A stretch of 64,000 bases of DNA from Saprospiraceae bacterium (GTDB lineage: Bacteria > Bacteroidota > Bacteroidia > Chitinophagales > Saprospiraceae): the NCBI GenBank assembly GCA_016717655.1, contig JADKFC010000004.1:186001-250000 (forward strand), given 5' to 3'. The notes beneath the pieces were generated by a model. The model saw only the letters and a list, made by a program, of their open reading frames with translations. It was not told the DNA's origin and ran no database searches. Below, in pieces: positions 54,929-63,900 of the stretch (position 1 is its first letter; the number at the start of each line of letters is the position of its first letter). A program made the position numbers and the translations under genes.

Positions 54929-56146
54929 AAGATTCGGAAAAGATCCTCGGCTATAATGGTATCGCTAAATACATCTACCGCCATTGACCGACCCCTGGCA
55001 CCCATGGCCGACCTTTGTTCGGGACTGAGTTCACAAAACTTCTGCATGGCATTAATTAAGTCGTCAACACTTCTGGCCTCTGCCAAAAACCCGTTGATGC
55101 CCTCTTCAACGGTTTCTCTGCACCCTGCCGTGCGGGTGGTGATCACCGGCTTGCCCATGGCCATGGCTTCCAAAACGATGCGGGGCATGCCTTCTCTGTA
55201 CGAGGGCAGCACTATACAAGTAGATTTTTCGAGAAAGGGTCGTACGTCGTTGACAAAACCTTTGTAGTCTACGGTGTCTTCACTGATCCATTCCAACAAA
55301 GGTATCCCTATCGATGGTAGAGGGATTTTCGGGATCAAAGTCGCCCAATACAACAAATGAAGCAGGCCATGCTTTTTCATGAAAATGGCGGGCTGCGGCG
55401 GCAAATTCAAGGATGCCCTTGTCTTTGAGCAACCTGCCTATAAAGGTAAACACAGGAGGATCGGGAGAAAAAGCGCTTTTGCTTGGGTAATAGGCGGTAT
55501 TGACACCACAACCTTTAACGGCAAAAGCACGATCTTCGTTGACCAGTCGTTTTTGTATAAACAGCTCGCGGTCATCCTCGTTTTCAAAAATCATGCTGCT
55601 GCTGTACCTCGCCGTTCGTCTGTACAACCATTCGGCAACCACGTTGATAAAGCCCCTGTTGATAAACGAATAACCCAGACCCGTAATCACGCTTACGGAT
55701 TTTACTCCGGCCAGTCTGGCGGCCAGGGTTCCAAAGATATTGGGCTTGTGGGTGTAATGTACCACCAGATCAGGCTTGATTTTTCGGTATTTTCTACGTA
55801 GCTCTTCTACCAACAAAAGGTCTTTGATGGGATTGGTGCTGTCGCGGTCTAGCGTAGTAAGATTGATGTGGGTTACTTCCGGAAAATTTTCTTTGTACTC
55901 TATGTAAGCATCAATGGGTGCCAACACATAAACCTTAAAGCCTTCTTCAATACATTTACGTATCACGTTCTGCCTGAAGTTATAAATGTTCCAGGTGCTG
56001 TTGGCCACGATGGCAATGCTTTTTGAAGACTTCAATTCCGGATTTTTTCTTTGTCGATGCAAATCAGGATTCAAACTTACTGCTTTTTGCACAAGTGTTG
56101 GTGATTTTGTGGGTGACATTGGGCTCCTGGTGGTCTTATTGGGCAA
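54910..56146 (-). CDS. Family 4 glycosyltransferase (one frameshift)
   Basis: The longest frame starts at 56146, but the first 36 or so residues are unlike the family; a TTG at 56035 ('LKSSKSIAIVANSTWNIYNF') is a better start and leaves room for a promoter before mtaB. The N-terminal half has 'PDLVVHYTHKPNIFGTLAAR' and 'VSVITGLGYSFINRG'. The frame breaks near 55300, where removing a T from TTT gives 'RDTLLEWISEDTVDYKGFVN'. The C-terminal half has the GT4 site 'VLPSYREGMPRIVLEAMAMG' (E-x7-E). It resembles the WbnK/PglA-like group that adds sugars to undecaprenyl-linked glycans. The GT2 gene overlaps its end, so the two form an operon. Confidence 0.85.
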
Positions 56147-56166
56147 AAGTTTTTACCTTTGCACCC

Positions 56167-57525
56167 ATGTCTACACCAAGTACCGTTGCCTTTCATACCC
56201 TGGGTTGTAAGCTCAATTTTTCTGAGACTTCTACCATTCGCCGCCAGTTTGAGGATGCGGGTTACGGGGTAGTGGGCTTTGAAGAGGGAGCCGATATTTA
56301 TGTGCTGAATACCTGCAGCGTTACTGATTTTGCAGATAAAAAATGCCGGTACGAGGTGCGAAGGGCACAGCGTTACGCTCCCAATGCCAAAATCATCGTC
56401 ATCGGCTGTTATGCCCAGTTAAAGCCGGAAGAAATTTCATCCATTCCCGGGGTTGATCTGGTGCTGGGTGCAGCAGAAAAGTTCAACATCCTCAAGTTTA
56501 TCGATGAAATCAGCCATGCCGGCAAGGGCATGATTAAATCGGGTGATGTACACCAGGTCAACCAGTTTGTTGGCTCTTTTTCTTTTGGTGACCGCACTCG
56601 TTCTTTTCTGAAGGTACAAGATGGCTGCGACTATAAATGCAGTTTTTGCACCATTCCGCAGGCACGCGGCAGGAGCAGAAGTGATACCGTAGCCAATGTA
56701 CTCAGCAATGCCAATGAAATTGCCCGTCTGGGTGTGAAAGAAGTGGTGCTGACCGGGGTTAACCTGGGCGACTTTGGCAATGGTACGGAGGTCATCGAGG
56801 GTCGCTTACCTAAAAAAGAGGCCTTGTTTTTTGATCTGGTCCAGGCCCTGGACCAAGAGTCGGCCATAGATCGATACCGCATCTCTTCCATCGAACCCAA
56901 TCTGCTCACCGACGAAATCATTCGTTTTGTGGCAGAAAGTCGCAGCTTCATGCCCCATTTCCACATACCCCTCCAGTCGGGTAGCAACAAGGTTTTGAAG
57001 GCCATGCGAAGAAGGTACCAAAAAGAATTGTATGCCTCCAGGGTGGCCACCATCCGGGAAGTCATGCCCCATTGTGCCATCGGCGTTGATGTCATTGTAG
57101 GCTTCCCAGGTGAGAGCCACGAAGACTTTTTGGAAACCTATCATTTTTTGAACGACCTCGATGTGTCGTACCTCCATGTATTTACCTATTCTGAAAGAGC
57201 CAACACCGATGCGGCGGCAATGGAGGGTGCTGTTCCAATGGAAGTGCGAAGAGAAAGAAACGAAATGTTGCGCATCCTGTCTCAGAAAAAACAGCGCGAT
57301 TTTTACAGTCGGTTTTTAGGTACTTCCCGACCGGTTTTGTTTGAATCCCATACGGGTGACGAAAGCCTTATGTCGGGCTTCACAGACAACTACATCAAAG
57401 TGGTATTGCCTAAAAGTGAGACCCTGATCAATACTTGTCAAAGGGTCCGTTTGATTGACTTTGATGCCAGCGGCGACTGTGTAACAGCCCTGCCGGTTTT
57501 GGACTCAGAGCACGCGGTACTTTAA
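56167..57525 (+). CDS. mtaB: tRNA t6A37 methylthiotransferase (MiaB-like radical SAM)
   Basis: The enzyme adds a methylthio group to t6A37 of tRNAs. The ATG at 56167 (MSTPSTVAFHTLGCKLNFSE) is preferred over 56023 because it is where family members begin. Domains: N-terminal UPF0004 with three Cys ('TLGCKLNFSE', 'VLNTCSVTDFADKKC', 'IVIGCYAQLKPEEI'), a radical SAM core with 'VQDGCDYKCSFCTIPQARG' (CxxxCxxC) and 'LTGVNLGDFG', 'IPLQSGSNKVLKAMRRRY', 'GVDVIVGFPGESHEDFLETY', and a TRAM-like C-terminus. The length of 452 fits. It overlaps the end of the YiiX-like gene by 21 nt, convergent. Confidence 0.93.
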   Translation: MSTPSTVAFHTLGCKLNFSETSTIRRQFEDAGYGVVGFEEGADIYVLNTCSVTDFADKKCRYEVRRAQRYAPNAKIIVIGCYAQLKPEEISSIPGVDLVLGAAEKFNILKFIDEISHAGKGMIKSGDVHQVNQFVGSFSFGDRTRSFLKVQDGCDYKCSFCTIPQARGRSRSDTVANVLSNANEIARLGVKEVVLTGVNLGDFGNGTEVIEGRLPKKEALFFDLVQALDQESAIDRYRISSIEPNLLTDEIIRFVAESRSFMPHFHIPLQSGSNKVLKAMRRRYQKELYASRVATIREVMPHCAIGVDVIVGFPGESHEDFLETYHFLNDLDVSYLHVFTYSERANTDAAAMEGAVPMEVRRERNEMLRILSQKKQRDFYSRFLGTSRPVLFESHTGDESLMSGFTDNYIKVVLPKSETLINTCQRVRLIDFDASGDCVTALPVLDSEHAVL

Positions 57526-58095
57526 TTCAACCTTGTCGTCTTCCCATATTTCCTGCGGACTGATATAACTGTCTTTCATTTTAAAGACATAGCCCCCTCT
57601 TTTGAAACAATCTCTTACCAACTCGCTGCAGATGTAATTTCTGTTTTTTTCTCTTTTGCCTACCTTAAACAGAATGCGCAACATGATGCGCATGATTTCC
57701 CAATTGTCATATGGGCGGGTAAGTTCATCCAGGCCAAAGCCAATGATGTTTTTATGGCTATTTTCAGCCAGCTCCCCGGAAAATTCAGCAATGACGATCT
57801 GACCCATGTACGAACGTTTTTTACCCTTGTAATCTTTGAGGTATTTTGACAAGGGTATGAGTCTGATGCCAATGTAGGGTTCTGCCTCTAACACCAATAC
57901 GCGTCCCAGCTCTTCATCTTTGTAAATGATGGCCACGTGACTCCACACACTGTTGGTCAGTTTTTGAATGGCCCCCGAAAACAGGTAAGACCCGCTACAA
58001 AAAACGATCTGACCTGTCTTGAGAAAGGGTCTGATTTTTTCATACGGAACCTTGTCGAGGTTTTTAATATCGCGCTTACTCAGTTTGTCCGCCAT
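57505..58095 (-). CDS. YiiX/YebB-like permuted NlpC/P60 amidase
   Basis: The 196-residue protein has the permuted papain-like order: 'GQIVFCSGSYLFSGAIQKLT', His in 'NSVWSHVAIIYKDEELG', 'VLVLEAEPYIGIRLIPLSKY', and the nucleophile Cys late in 'KNRNYICSELVRDCFKRGGY'. Such enzymes are cysteine amidases or peptidases on cell-wall or lipid substrates. No signal peptide is seen. It begins inside the end of rnpA (20-nt overlap), so it replaces the yidD/yidC genes often found there. Confidence 0.82.
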   Translation of the reverse strand: MADKLSKRDIKNLDKVPYEKIRPFLKTGQIVFCSGSYLFSGAIQKLTNSVWSHVAIIYKDEELGRVLVLEAEPYIGIRLIPLSKYLKDYKGKKRSYMGQIVIAEFSGELAENSHKNIIGFGLDELTRPYDNWEIMRIMLRILFKVGKREKNRNYICSELVRDCFKRGGYVFKMKDSYISPQEIWEDDKVELKYRVL

Positions 58096-58456
58096 TGGGT
58101 TGAATTTTGATGAGCTGTTGCCAGAGTTTTTTAACCGATCGTGCTATCTTGTCGTAAGGCTCTTCTTCTTTGCCAATGTAGACCCACATCGCAGCGATGG
58201 AGGTAAGTGGCTGCTCCTCCGGCCGATGTAGTCTGTAGGCCTCTCTGATCCGCCTTTTTAAGGTGTTGCGGTCTGTGGCTTTTTTAAATTTTTTTTTGGG
58301 CACACTTACCCCCATTTGAATGGCAGGAGGCTGGTCTGGGGTCTGTATATAAAAAATTTTGATGGGATACTGAAACAGCTGGCCTTCTGAGCCAAAGAGG
58401 CTGGCAATGGTTTTACCCGATTTTAACCGTTCTTTTTTGGAATATCCCTTATCCAT
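58076..58456 (-). CDS. rnpA: Ribonuclease P protein component
   Basis: This 126-residue protein binds the RNase P RNA to cut the 5' leader of tRNA precursors. The RNR motif is seen in 'SVPKKKFKKATDRNTLKRRI' and 'REAYRLHRPEEQPLTS'; 'KSGKTIASLFGSEGQLF' is the usual N-terminal part. It lies 73 nt after rpmH on the same strand, the conserved order. Its end overlaps the YiiX-like gene. Confidence 0.94.
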   Translation of the reverse strand: MDKGYSKKERLKSGKTIASLFGSEGQLFQYPIKIFYIQTPDQPPAIQMGVSVPKKKFKKATDRNTLKRRIREAYRLHRPEEQPLTSIAAMWVYIGKEEEPYDKIARSVKKLWQQLIKIQPNGGQTE

Positions 58457-58529
58457 AGCGTAAAAATAAAAAATCCGGACCAGGATTTAACCCGATCCGG
58501 ACTCTTATGTTTTTTGGTGTGTATCAGAA

Positions 58530-58685
58530 TTACTTCAGACGCTTCTCGTCGGAAACGGTCAATTTGTACCTTCCTCTGGCCCTTCTGGCAGCCAACACCC
58601 TTCTTCCGTTTTTAGTAGCCATCCTGGCTCTGAACCCATGTTTGTTGGATCTTTTCCTTCTTGATGGTTGAAATGTCCTTTTCAT
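58530..58685 (-). CDS. rpmH: Ribosomal protein L34
   Basis: A 51-residue protein (MKRTFQPSRRKRSNKHGFRA, 'RMATKNGRRVLAARRARGRY', 'KLTVSDEKRLK') is bL34 of the large ribosomal subunit. The ATG is at 58685 and the TAA at 58530. It is the first gene before rnpA, and an exact -33/-7 promoter lies upstream. Confidence 0.96.
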   Translation of the reverse strand: MKRTFQPSRRKRSNKHGFRARMATKNGRRVLAARRARGRYKLTVSDEKRLK

Positions 58686-58735
58686 CTTTTGATTTTTATT
58701 GCGCCAATATTAATCGACATTTTTAAAAAGAGTTG

Positions 58736-58767
58736 CAAAAGTACTGTCTTTCACTCAATTAACAAAA
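58736..58767 (-). promoter_or_regulatory. Promoter of rpmH-rnpA
   Basis: On the minus strand TTTTG (TTG at 58763-58765), a 19-nt spacer and TACTTTTG (58736-58743) match the Bacteroidota form exactly. The ATG is 51 nt downstream. Confidence 0.65.
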
Positions 58768-58829
58768 GGATTTATACAAAAAAAGAGAATTTAACCCGGT
58801 TTTTTAATATATATGGTTTTTTTCTTTTT

Positions 58830-59528
58830 TTAACTGCTTAGTTCTGAAACCAATGTACTTCCATCCATAAGATTCAAATATTCCATTGTAAATGAGTCTC
58901 TTGCCCTCAAAACCTGGGTCAGCGCTATGGTTTTAACCCCCGGCCTTTCCATCTGAAATTCGGTGGAAGCCTCCCCAAAGGGTTTACTCAGATGAAACTC
59001 CCTTAGTTTTGCTGGTATTAGCAATTCTTTCGATATAAAATTTTGAAAATACTTGTTTCTCCTTTCTTTTTGTTCGTCAGTGTAGAGGGTTGAGGAAGAC
59101 CAAATATAGTTTTGGGCTGGATTCAGGTCCTGAATATGGCTTTCTTTTCCGTCCCACACCAGACTAAAAAAGGTTTTATCATCTTTCCAGATCAGGGTAA
59201 AGGGCTCAACACCTTCCAGGTCTAAGTTTTCCACAAATTCTACCTTGTTTTGGGCCCTAGCAGCGGTTAACACAATGATGCCCCTGCTGAAACGATAGGG
59301 AGGCCGGTGGGCATGTTTTATAAAAGCGCCATTCAACAGACAGATTACCCTGCCCGGTGTACTCATGGCAATCCAGGTGCCCCCCTTTTCATCGGGTGGA
59401 TATAACAATCTGCTCCCTCCAGTCTCTTTTTTGATGAGGTGATACGATGCCCGCAGAGGGGTCTCGTCTCTGTTGTTGGTCAACATCCATCCTTCTTTTT
59501 GGGGTATGTAGGTAACTGTACACATCAC
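58830..59528 (-). CDS. NRDE (TANGO2-like) family protein
   Basis: The 232-residue product begins MMCTVTYIPQKEGWMLTNNR followed by DE; 'TNNRDE' with the second-codon Cys is the NRDE signature. 'LLYPPDEKGGTWIAMSTPGR', 'LLNGAFIKHAHRPPYRFSRG' and 'SSSTLYTDEQKERRNKYFQN' follow. The family (TANGO2 in eukaryotes) may have an Ntn-hydrolase-like fold; the reaction is unknown. It overlaps the nitroreductase gene by 4 nt (ATGA) and is the third gene of an SDR-nitroreductase-NRDE operon. Confidence 0.88.
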   Translation of the reverse strand: MMCTVTYIPQKEGWMLTNNRDETPLRASYHLIKKETGGSRLLYPPDEKGGTWIAMSTPGRVICLLNGAFIKHAHRPPYRFSRGIIVLTAARAQNKVEFVENLDLEGVEPFTLIWKDDKTFFSLVWDGKESHIQDLNPAQNYIWSSSTLYTDEQKERRNKYFQNFISKELLIPAKLREFHLSKPFGEASTEFQMERPGVKTIALTQVLRARDSFTMEYLNLMDGSTLVSELSS

Positions 59529-60190
59529 ACATACATTTTTAAAACTTCTCCTTCTGATTTTTTGGTAATATCCGGTACCGTAGCTCCTGCTGCAGGATAA
59601 CCAACGGGCAAAAGCAAAAAGGCTTTTTCCTCTTCCGGTCGTTGAAGGATGGCTGATAAAAAGTTCATGGGCGAAGGCGTATGGGTCAGGGTTACCAGTC
59701 CCGCCTGGTGGATGGCCGTTATCAAAAAACCGGCAGCAATGCCGACAGACTCTTGCACATAGTAGTTCTTTTTCTTCTCTCCGTCTACTACATCGAAGGG
59801 CTTTTTAAACAAGATGATGAGCCAGGGGGCGATTTCGAGAAAGGGCTTAATGTGGTTGGTATCAAATTTTTTTAAGTCACTCAGCCACTCGTCACCCATT
59901 CGGCCGTGGTAGTTTTCGTACTCCTCTTTTTCAGCTGCTGCCCTTATTTGGGCTTTGATTGCTGTATTGCTCACCGCTGCAAAAAACCAGGGTTGTTTGT
60001 TGGCCCCTGATGGTGCTCCTGCCGCTGTCATGATGAGGTCTGTGATGATCGAAGCCGGTACTTCTTTGTCAGAAAAAAAACGGAGCGACCTTCTTTCGGC
60101 CATGCTTGTGCGAAAGTTTCGAGCCCGTTCTGCAATTTGGGCTTCTGTCCAGTCAGGTCCTTCGTAGAGTTTAAATCCCCGGGCTTCCAT
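59525..60190 (-). CDS. Nitroreductase-family flavoprotein
   Basis: The 221-residue protein has 'SMAERRSLRFFSDKEVPASI', 'ITDLIMTAAGAPSGANKQPW' (FMN-binding), 'YYVQESVGIAAGFLITAIHQ' and 'LTLTHTPSPMNFLSAIL', 'LLLPVGYPAAGATVPDI'. This is the iodotyrosine-deiodinase-like subgroup; such enzymes use FMN and NAD(P)H. The substrate is unknown. It lies 1 nt after the SDR gene and overlaps the NRDE gene. Confidence 0.9.
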   Translation of the reverse strand: MEARGFKLYEGPDWTEAQIAERARNFRTSMAERRSLRFFSDKEVPASIITDLIMTAAGAPSGANKQPWFFAAVSNTAIKAQIRAAAEKEEYENYHGRMGDEWLSDLKKFDTNHIKPFLEIAPWLIILFKKPFDVVDGEKKKNYYVQESVGIAAGFLITAIHQAGLVTLTHTPSPMNFLSAILQRPEEEKAFLLLPVGYPAAGATVPDITKKSEGEVLKMYV

Positions 60191-60191
60191 C

Positions 60192-60914
60192 TTATAAGTC
60201 TCCCTGCTGAGGTCTCAAAATCATTTCTTCCATGCACGCTGCAGGCGATAATTGTAAACAAGCCATCACTGCCTTGGCAACGTCGTCTGCCTGCATCAAA
60301 CGATCATAGGGTAGGTCTACCCCCTTCCAGCTGTCCGACCAGGTGGCCCCCGGTAAGATGGCAGTAACTTTGATGCCCTGATCCTGTAATTCGGCCCTCA
60401 ATGCTTTGTTGAAGCCCAGCAAGGCAAATTTAGAAATGCTGTAACTGCCCCCTCCCGGATAAGCCGACAGGCTGGCAATGGAACACATGTTGAAAATATG
60501 TCCACCCTGGCTTTGTTGAATGGCCGGCAACAGGTGGCGGGTCAGATGGTAGGCGCTGTAGAGATTTGTTTCTATTAATTTTTCAAGGCGACCCTCTTCT
60601 TCTGTGGATACATCGCCGGGCAGATAGGTGCCTGCATTATTGACCAAGACATTTACAGTCGATCCTCCGGCCAAAACCGCTTGGGCAAAAGAAAATACTT
60701 CCTTCTTTTTACTTAAGTCTGCCTGGGCAAATGATGTTTTGGTTTCGGGATAAACGCTGTTGAGCAAAGCCACTGTTGCTTCTAATTCTCCCATGTTTCG
60801 ACCCCCAATAAAAACGTCATAGCCCGCTTGGGCCAGCTGATGGGCAATGGCAAGACCCAGGCCCTTGGTGGCTCCTGTTACAACGGCTCGTTTGTTTGCG
60901 GTACTTAAACTCAT
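60192..60914 (-). CDS. Short-chain dehydrogenase/reductase
   Basis: The 240-residue protein has the cofactor motif 'AVVTGATKGLGLAIAHQLAQ', 'VLVNNAGTYLPGDVS' and the catalytic 'CSIASLSAYPGGGSYSISKF' (S, Y, K). 'IKVTAILPGATWSDSWKGVD' closes the core. It belongs to the classical SDR family, reducing or oxidising a carbonyl or alcohol with NAD(P). The substrate is unknown. It is the first gene of the three-gene operon. Confidence 0.92.
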   Translation of the reverse strand: MSLSTANKRAVVTGATKGLGLAIAHQLAQAGYDVFIGGRNMGELEATVALLNSVYPETKTSFAQADLSKKKEVFSFAQAVLAGGSTVNVLVNNAGTYLPGDVSTEEEGRLEKLIETNLYSAYHLTRHLLPAIQQSQGGHIFNMCSIASLSAYPGGGSYSISKFALLGFNKALRAELQDQGIKVTAILPGATWSDSWKGVDLPYDRLMQADDVAKAVMACLQLSPAACMEEMILRPQQGDL

Positions 60915-60978
60915 ATTCAGTTATGATCTGATTTTTGGAAGTTTAAAAATACCCCAATTTTATTAAACCCTCTGTATT

Positions 60979-63900
60979 TTATGGTCGCACAACCAAAATC
61001 GGATGACTTTCGGTTACGGTCTGTGTTTTTAGTGCAACCGTATAAAAGCCCGGCATCAGATTTTTTACTTCAATGCTCTTCTCTGTAATCTCTGTTTCAT
61101 ACACCACCTCTCCGAGGGTGTTGAGCACGCACACTTTAATGACTTCTCCCGAACTCAACAGCTGATCTCCTGCCTCTATTCTGAAATACGATACAGCTGG
61201 TATAGGATAAATCTTACTTTCCTTTTGTTTCTGTTCTCCATTTCTGCTGACAAAAATTTCTTCTGAATAGGAGGTTGTGCCATCCTTGTCTATTTGGGCA
61301 ATTCTGTAATAACGTCCCTGACTCAAATCGTATGCGTAGTGATTATATGTATACTTGTTTTGCGTTTTTTGGTTATTAGGTTCAATATGGGCCAAAGAAA
61401 CATAGTCTTCATTTGGGTCCAGTTTGGTTTGTACATCAAAGTCTGCCATGTTTACTTCTGATTCGGTAATCCAGCGCAGTTCGTTGTACTTATCTCTGGC
61501 TACCCCACTAAAATGAATCCATTTTAATGGCAGTACGCCAAAACTCAATCCGGCATCAATGTTGTATACCTCCTCACCCGGATTCACAGAAAACATTCTT
61601 GTGGTGTTATATCCATTGCTGTGGTCAATATCACTGTCTTTGTCAGCAGTGGTGCTTCCTGCCTGGGTGGCAACCCAGCTTGACGATGGGGTGAATTTTA
61701 AGTAATAATTGCTCTTTTCGAGATAATCTATGTTGTAATACCCTGCTTCATCTGTAAGGGCTTCTCCTGTTTTCACATGATTGGCGTTAAATGCTTCTAC
61801 CCTTACACCCATAATGCCGGCTTCGTTTTCGTCCTGAATTCCATCCTGATTTTCATCCAGCCAAACCAGATTGCCCACCTGGCCCATAGGATAAAAACCG
61901 GCACCGAGGTTCATCAAATTTTCTCCTTCGTATATGGTAAATGAAGGTGTGGTTCCTTGTCCGTATGTATGATTCACATCGCTGTCAATTTCTTCATAGT
62001 TGCCAATATTAGGCCTAGCATTGACCAGCCCGTATGGAGGCATGATCACTTTTACATAATAGTTTCCCGGAGGAACACAAAACGAGAAGTAGCCGTCGCC
62101 CGATGGGCTTCGCGGATCAGGGCCGGTAACCGTGGCGTCAAAGATTTGGTAAAGCCCGTTTTCATTTCTATATAGTTCTACATCTATGCCATTGATCCCG
62201 TTTTCAAACGGCTCAGCCAGGTCGTTTTTGTTGTAGTCATACCATACCAGGTCTCCTATGTATTGGCACTGATAAAATCCTGCATACACATTGGTTTTGG
62301 TGGTGAGGCCTTCTGTAAGATCGATCAAATCGGTGAAGCCGGGTTTTCGGTTTCCGGTCACATCTGAATCTGTGTCGTCATTGCCTTCATCGTACTTTGT
62401 AAACGACCAGTCTGCCGGCTCTTCAAATGCAACATAATATTTACCGGGCTCTCCATAGCTTAGCTGATAAGCCCCATCCTGATCTGTTTGTGTCGTTGAT
62501 AAATATTCCAGTTTTGTTGGAAAAATATCTTTGTTGTATCTGTAAAGTTTTACCTCCAGATCACTCAATAATTTTTCTCCATTATCGTATTGACCATTAA
62601 AATTCTGGTCCTCAAAAGCCAGTCCTGACAGCACGATGCCACAGCCTGCGTTGGGTCTGAACGGACTACATTCGTCATTGGGGTCAGTAAACATCACCAA
62701 TACTTCTTCTCCGTCTTCAAAACCATCTCCGTCTGTATCGTTGTTGTCCGGATTGGTCTCGTCTCCTGTTCCTGCTATGCCATCCTTACCCAATAATTCA
62801 TAGCGCCTGTTTAAACCATCCCCATCGGCATCACAATTGTCGGCCAGAAGGCTGGGTATACATGCTTGGTCATCATTAGGGTCATAGAATCCATTGTTTT
62901 GATCCCTTGCCGGTGAATAACCATCCTGGTCGTTGTCTGTACAGCCATAAACATCTGTCTTATCTGTCTGGGGCGTTTCGGCACACTCGTCTTTTGCATC
63001 TATAACGCCGTCATTGTCATCATCTGGATCACAATTGTCTGCAATACCGTCCTGGTCCTGATCTGTTTCCCCGTCTACAATGCCGTCGCAGTTATTGTCT
63101 ATGCCATCACATATTTCTGTGGCTCCCGGATAAACGTTTTTGTTGTTGTCATCACAGTCATCTACCGATAAATAGCCATCCTGATCCTGGTCATCAAAAA
63201 ACAAGGTTTCTGCTTTTCTGAAAGCATTGGCTGCTATTCTGATCCCATTTTTTCTGGCCGGAATGTCGTCGATTGGAGGGTGGATGCCCCCCCATATTCT
63301 GGACAAGGCCGATTGGTCTGCTGCATCTCTGTAAGATGCCCACTGCATTTTGATGTCCATAGATGGGCCTTCTTCAAAAACCAAAAATTGATTTTTTTTC
63401 GCTTCAAATTCTCCCAGTCCTCCCGGAAAATAAGGGCTTCCGGTAATTTTTTCCAATAACTCCGCAGCCGTTCTTGAATAATTGGAGTGCCCAGACACAT
63501 AGCCGGCAAAAGGTGGGGTGACAAAGGTTGGTCGTTGATAGGGCCACCAGTAATCGGCCAACATCCAATCAACACCGGCTACATCGGTTTGCGGATCGGC
63601 AATAAATGTTGGCCCCCTCCAGGCCTTTGCCTTGATTTTGTATGCATTTTCATTCTGTAAACCCGCTAAGGGATCTCCCGGATATATGAGCTCAACAAAA
63701 CCGGGAATGAGCACAATGCCTTCCGGATGATAGGAGGGTAGGTTGGGATCAGAACACTGGCCCTTGTTTGCCATGTACCTGATCGCTGATACCGGTCTGA
63801 CACCATCGTAATAACCTTTGATACTCCAGGTTGAAACCGCAGCATCTTGCATGGCTCCACCCAACATAAAGTAGGTTTTTACATCCCATTCCAGATCATC

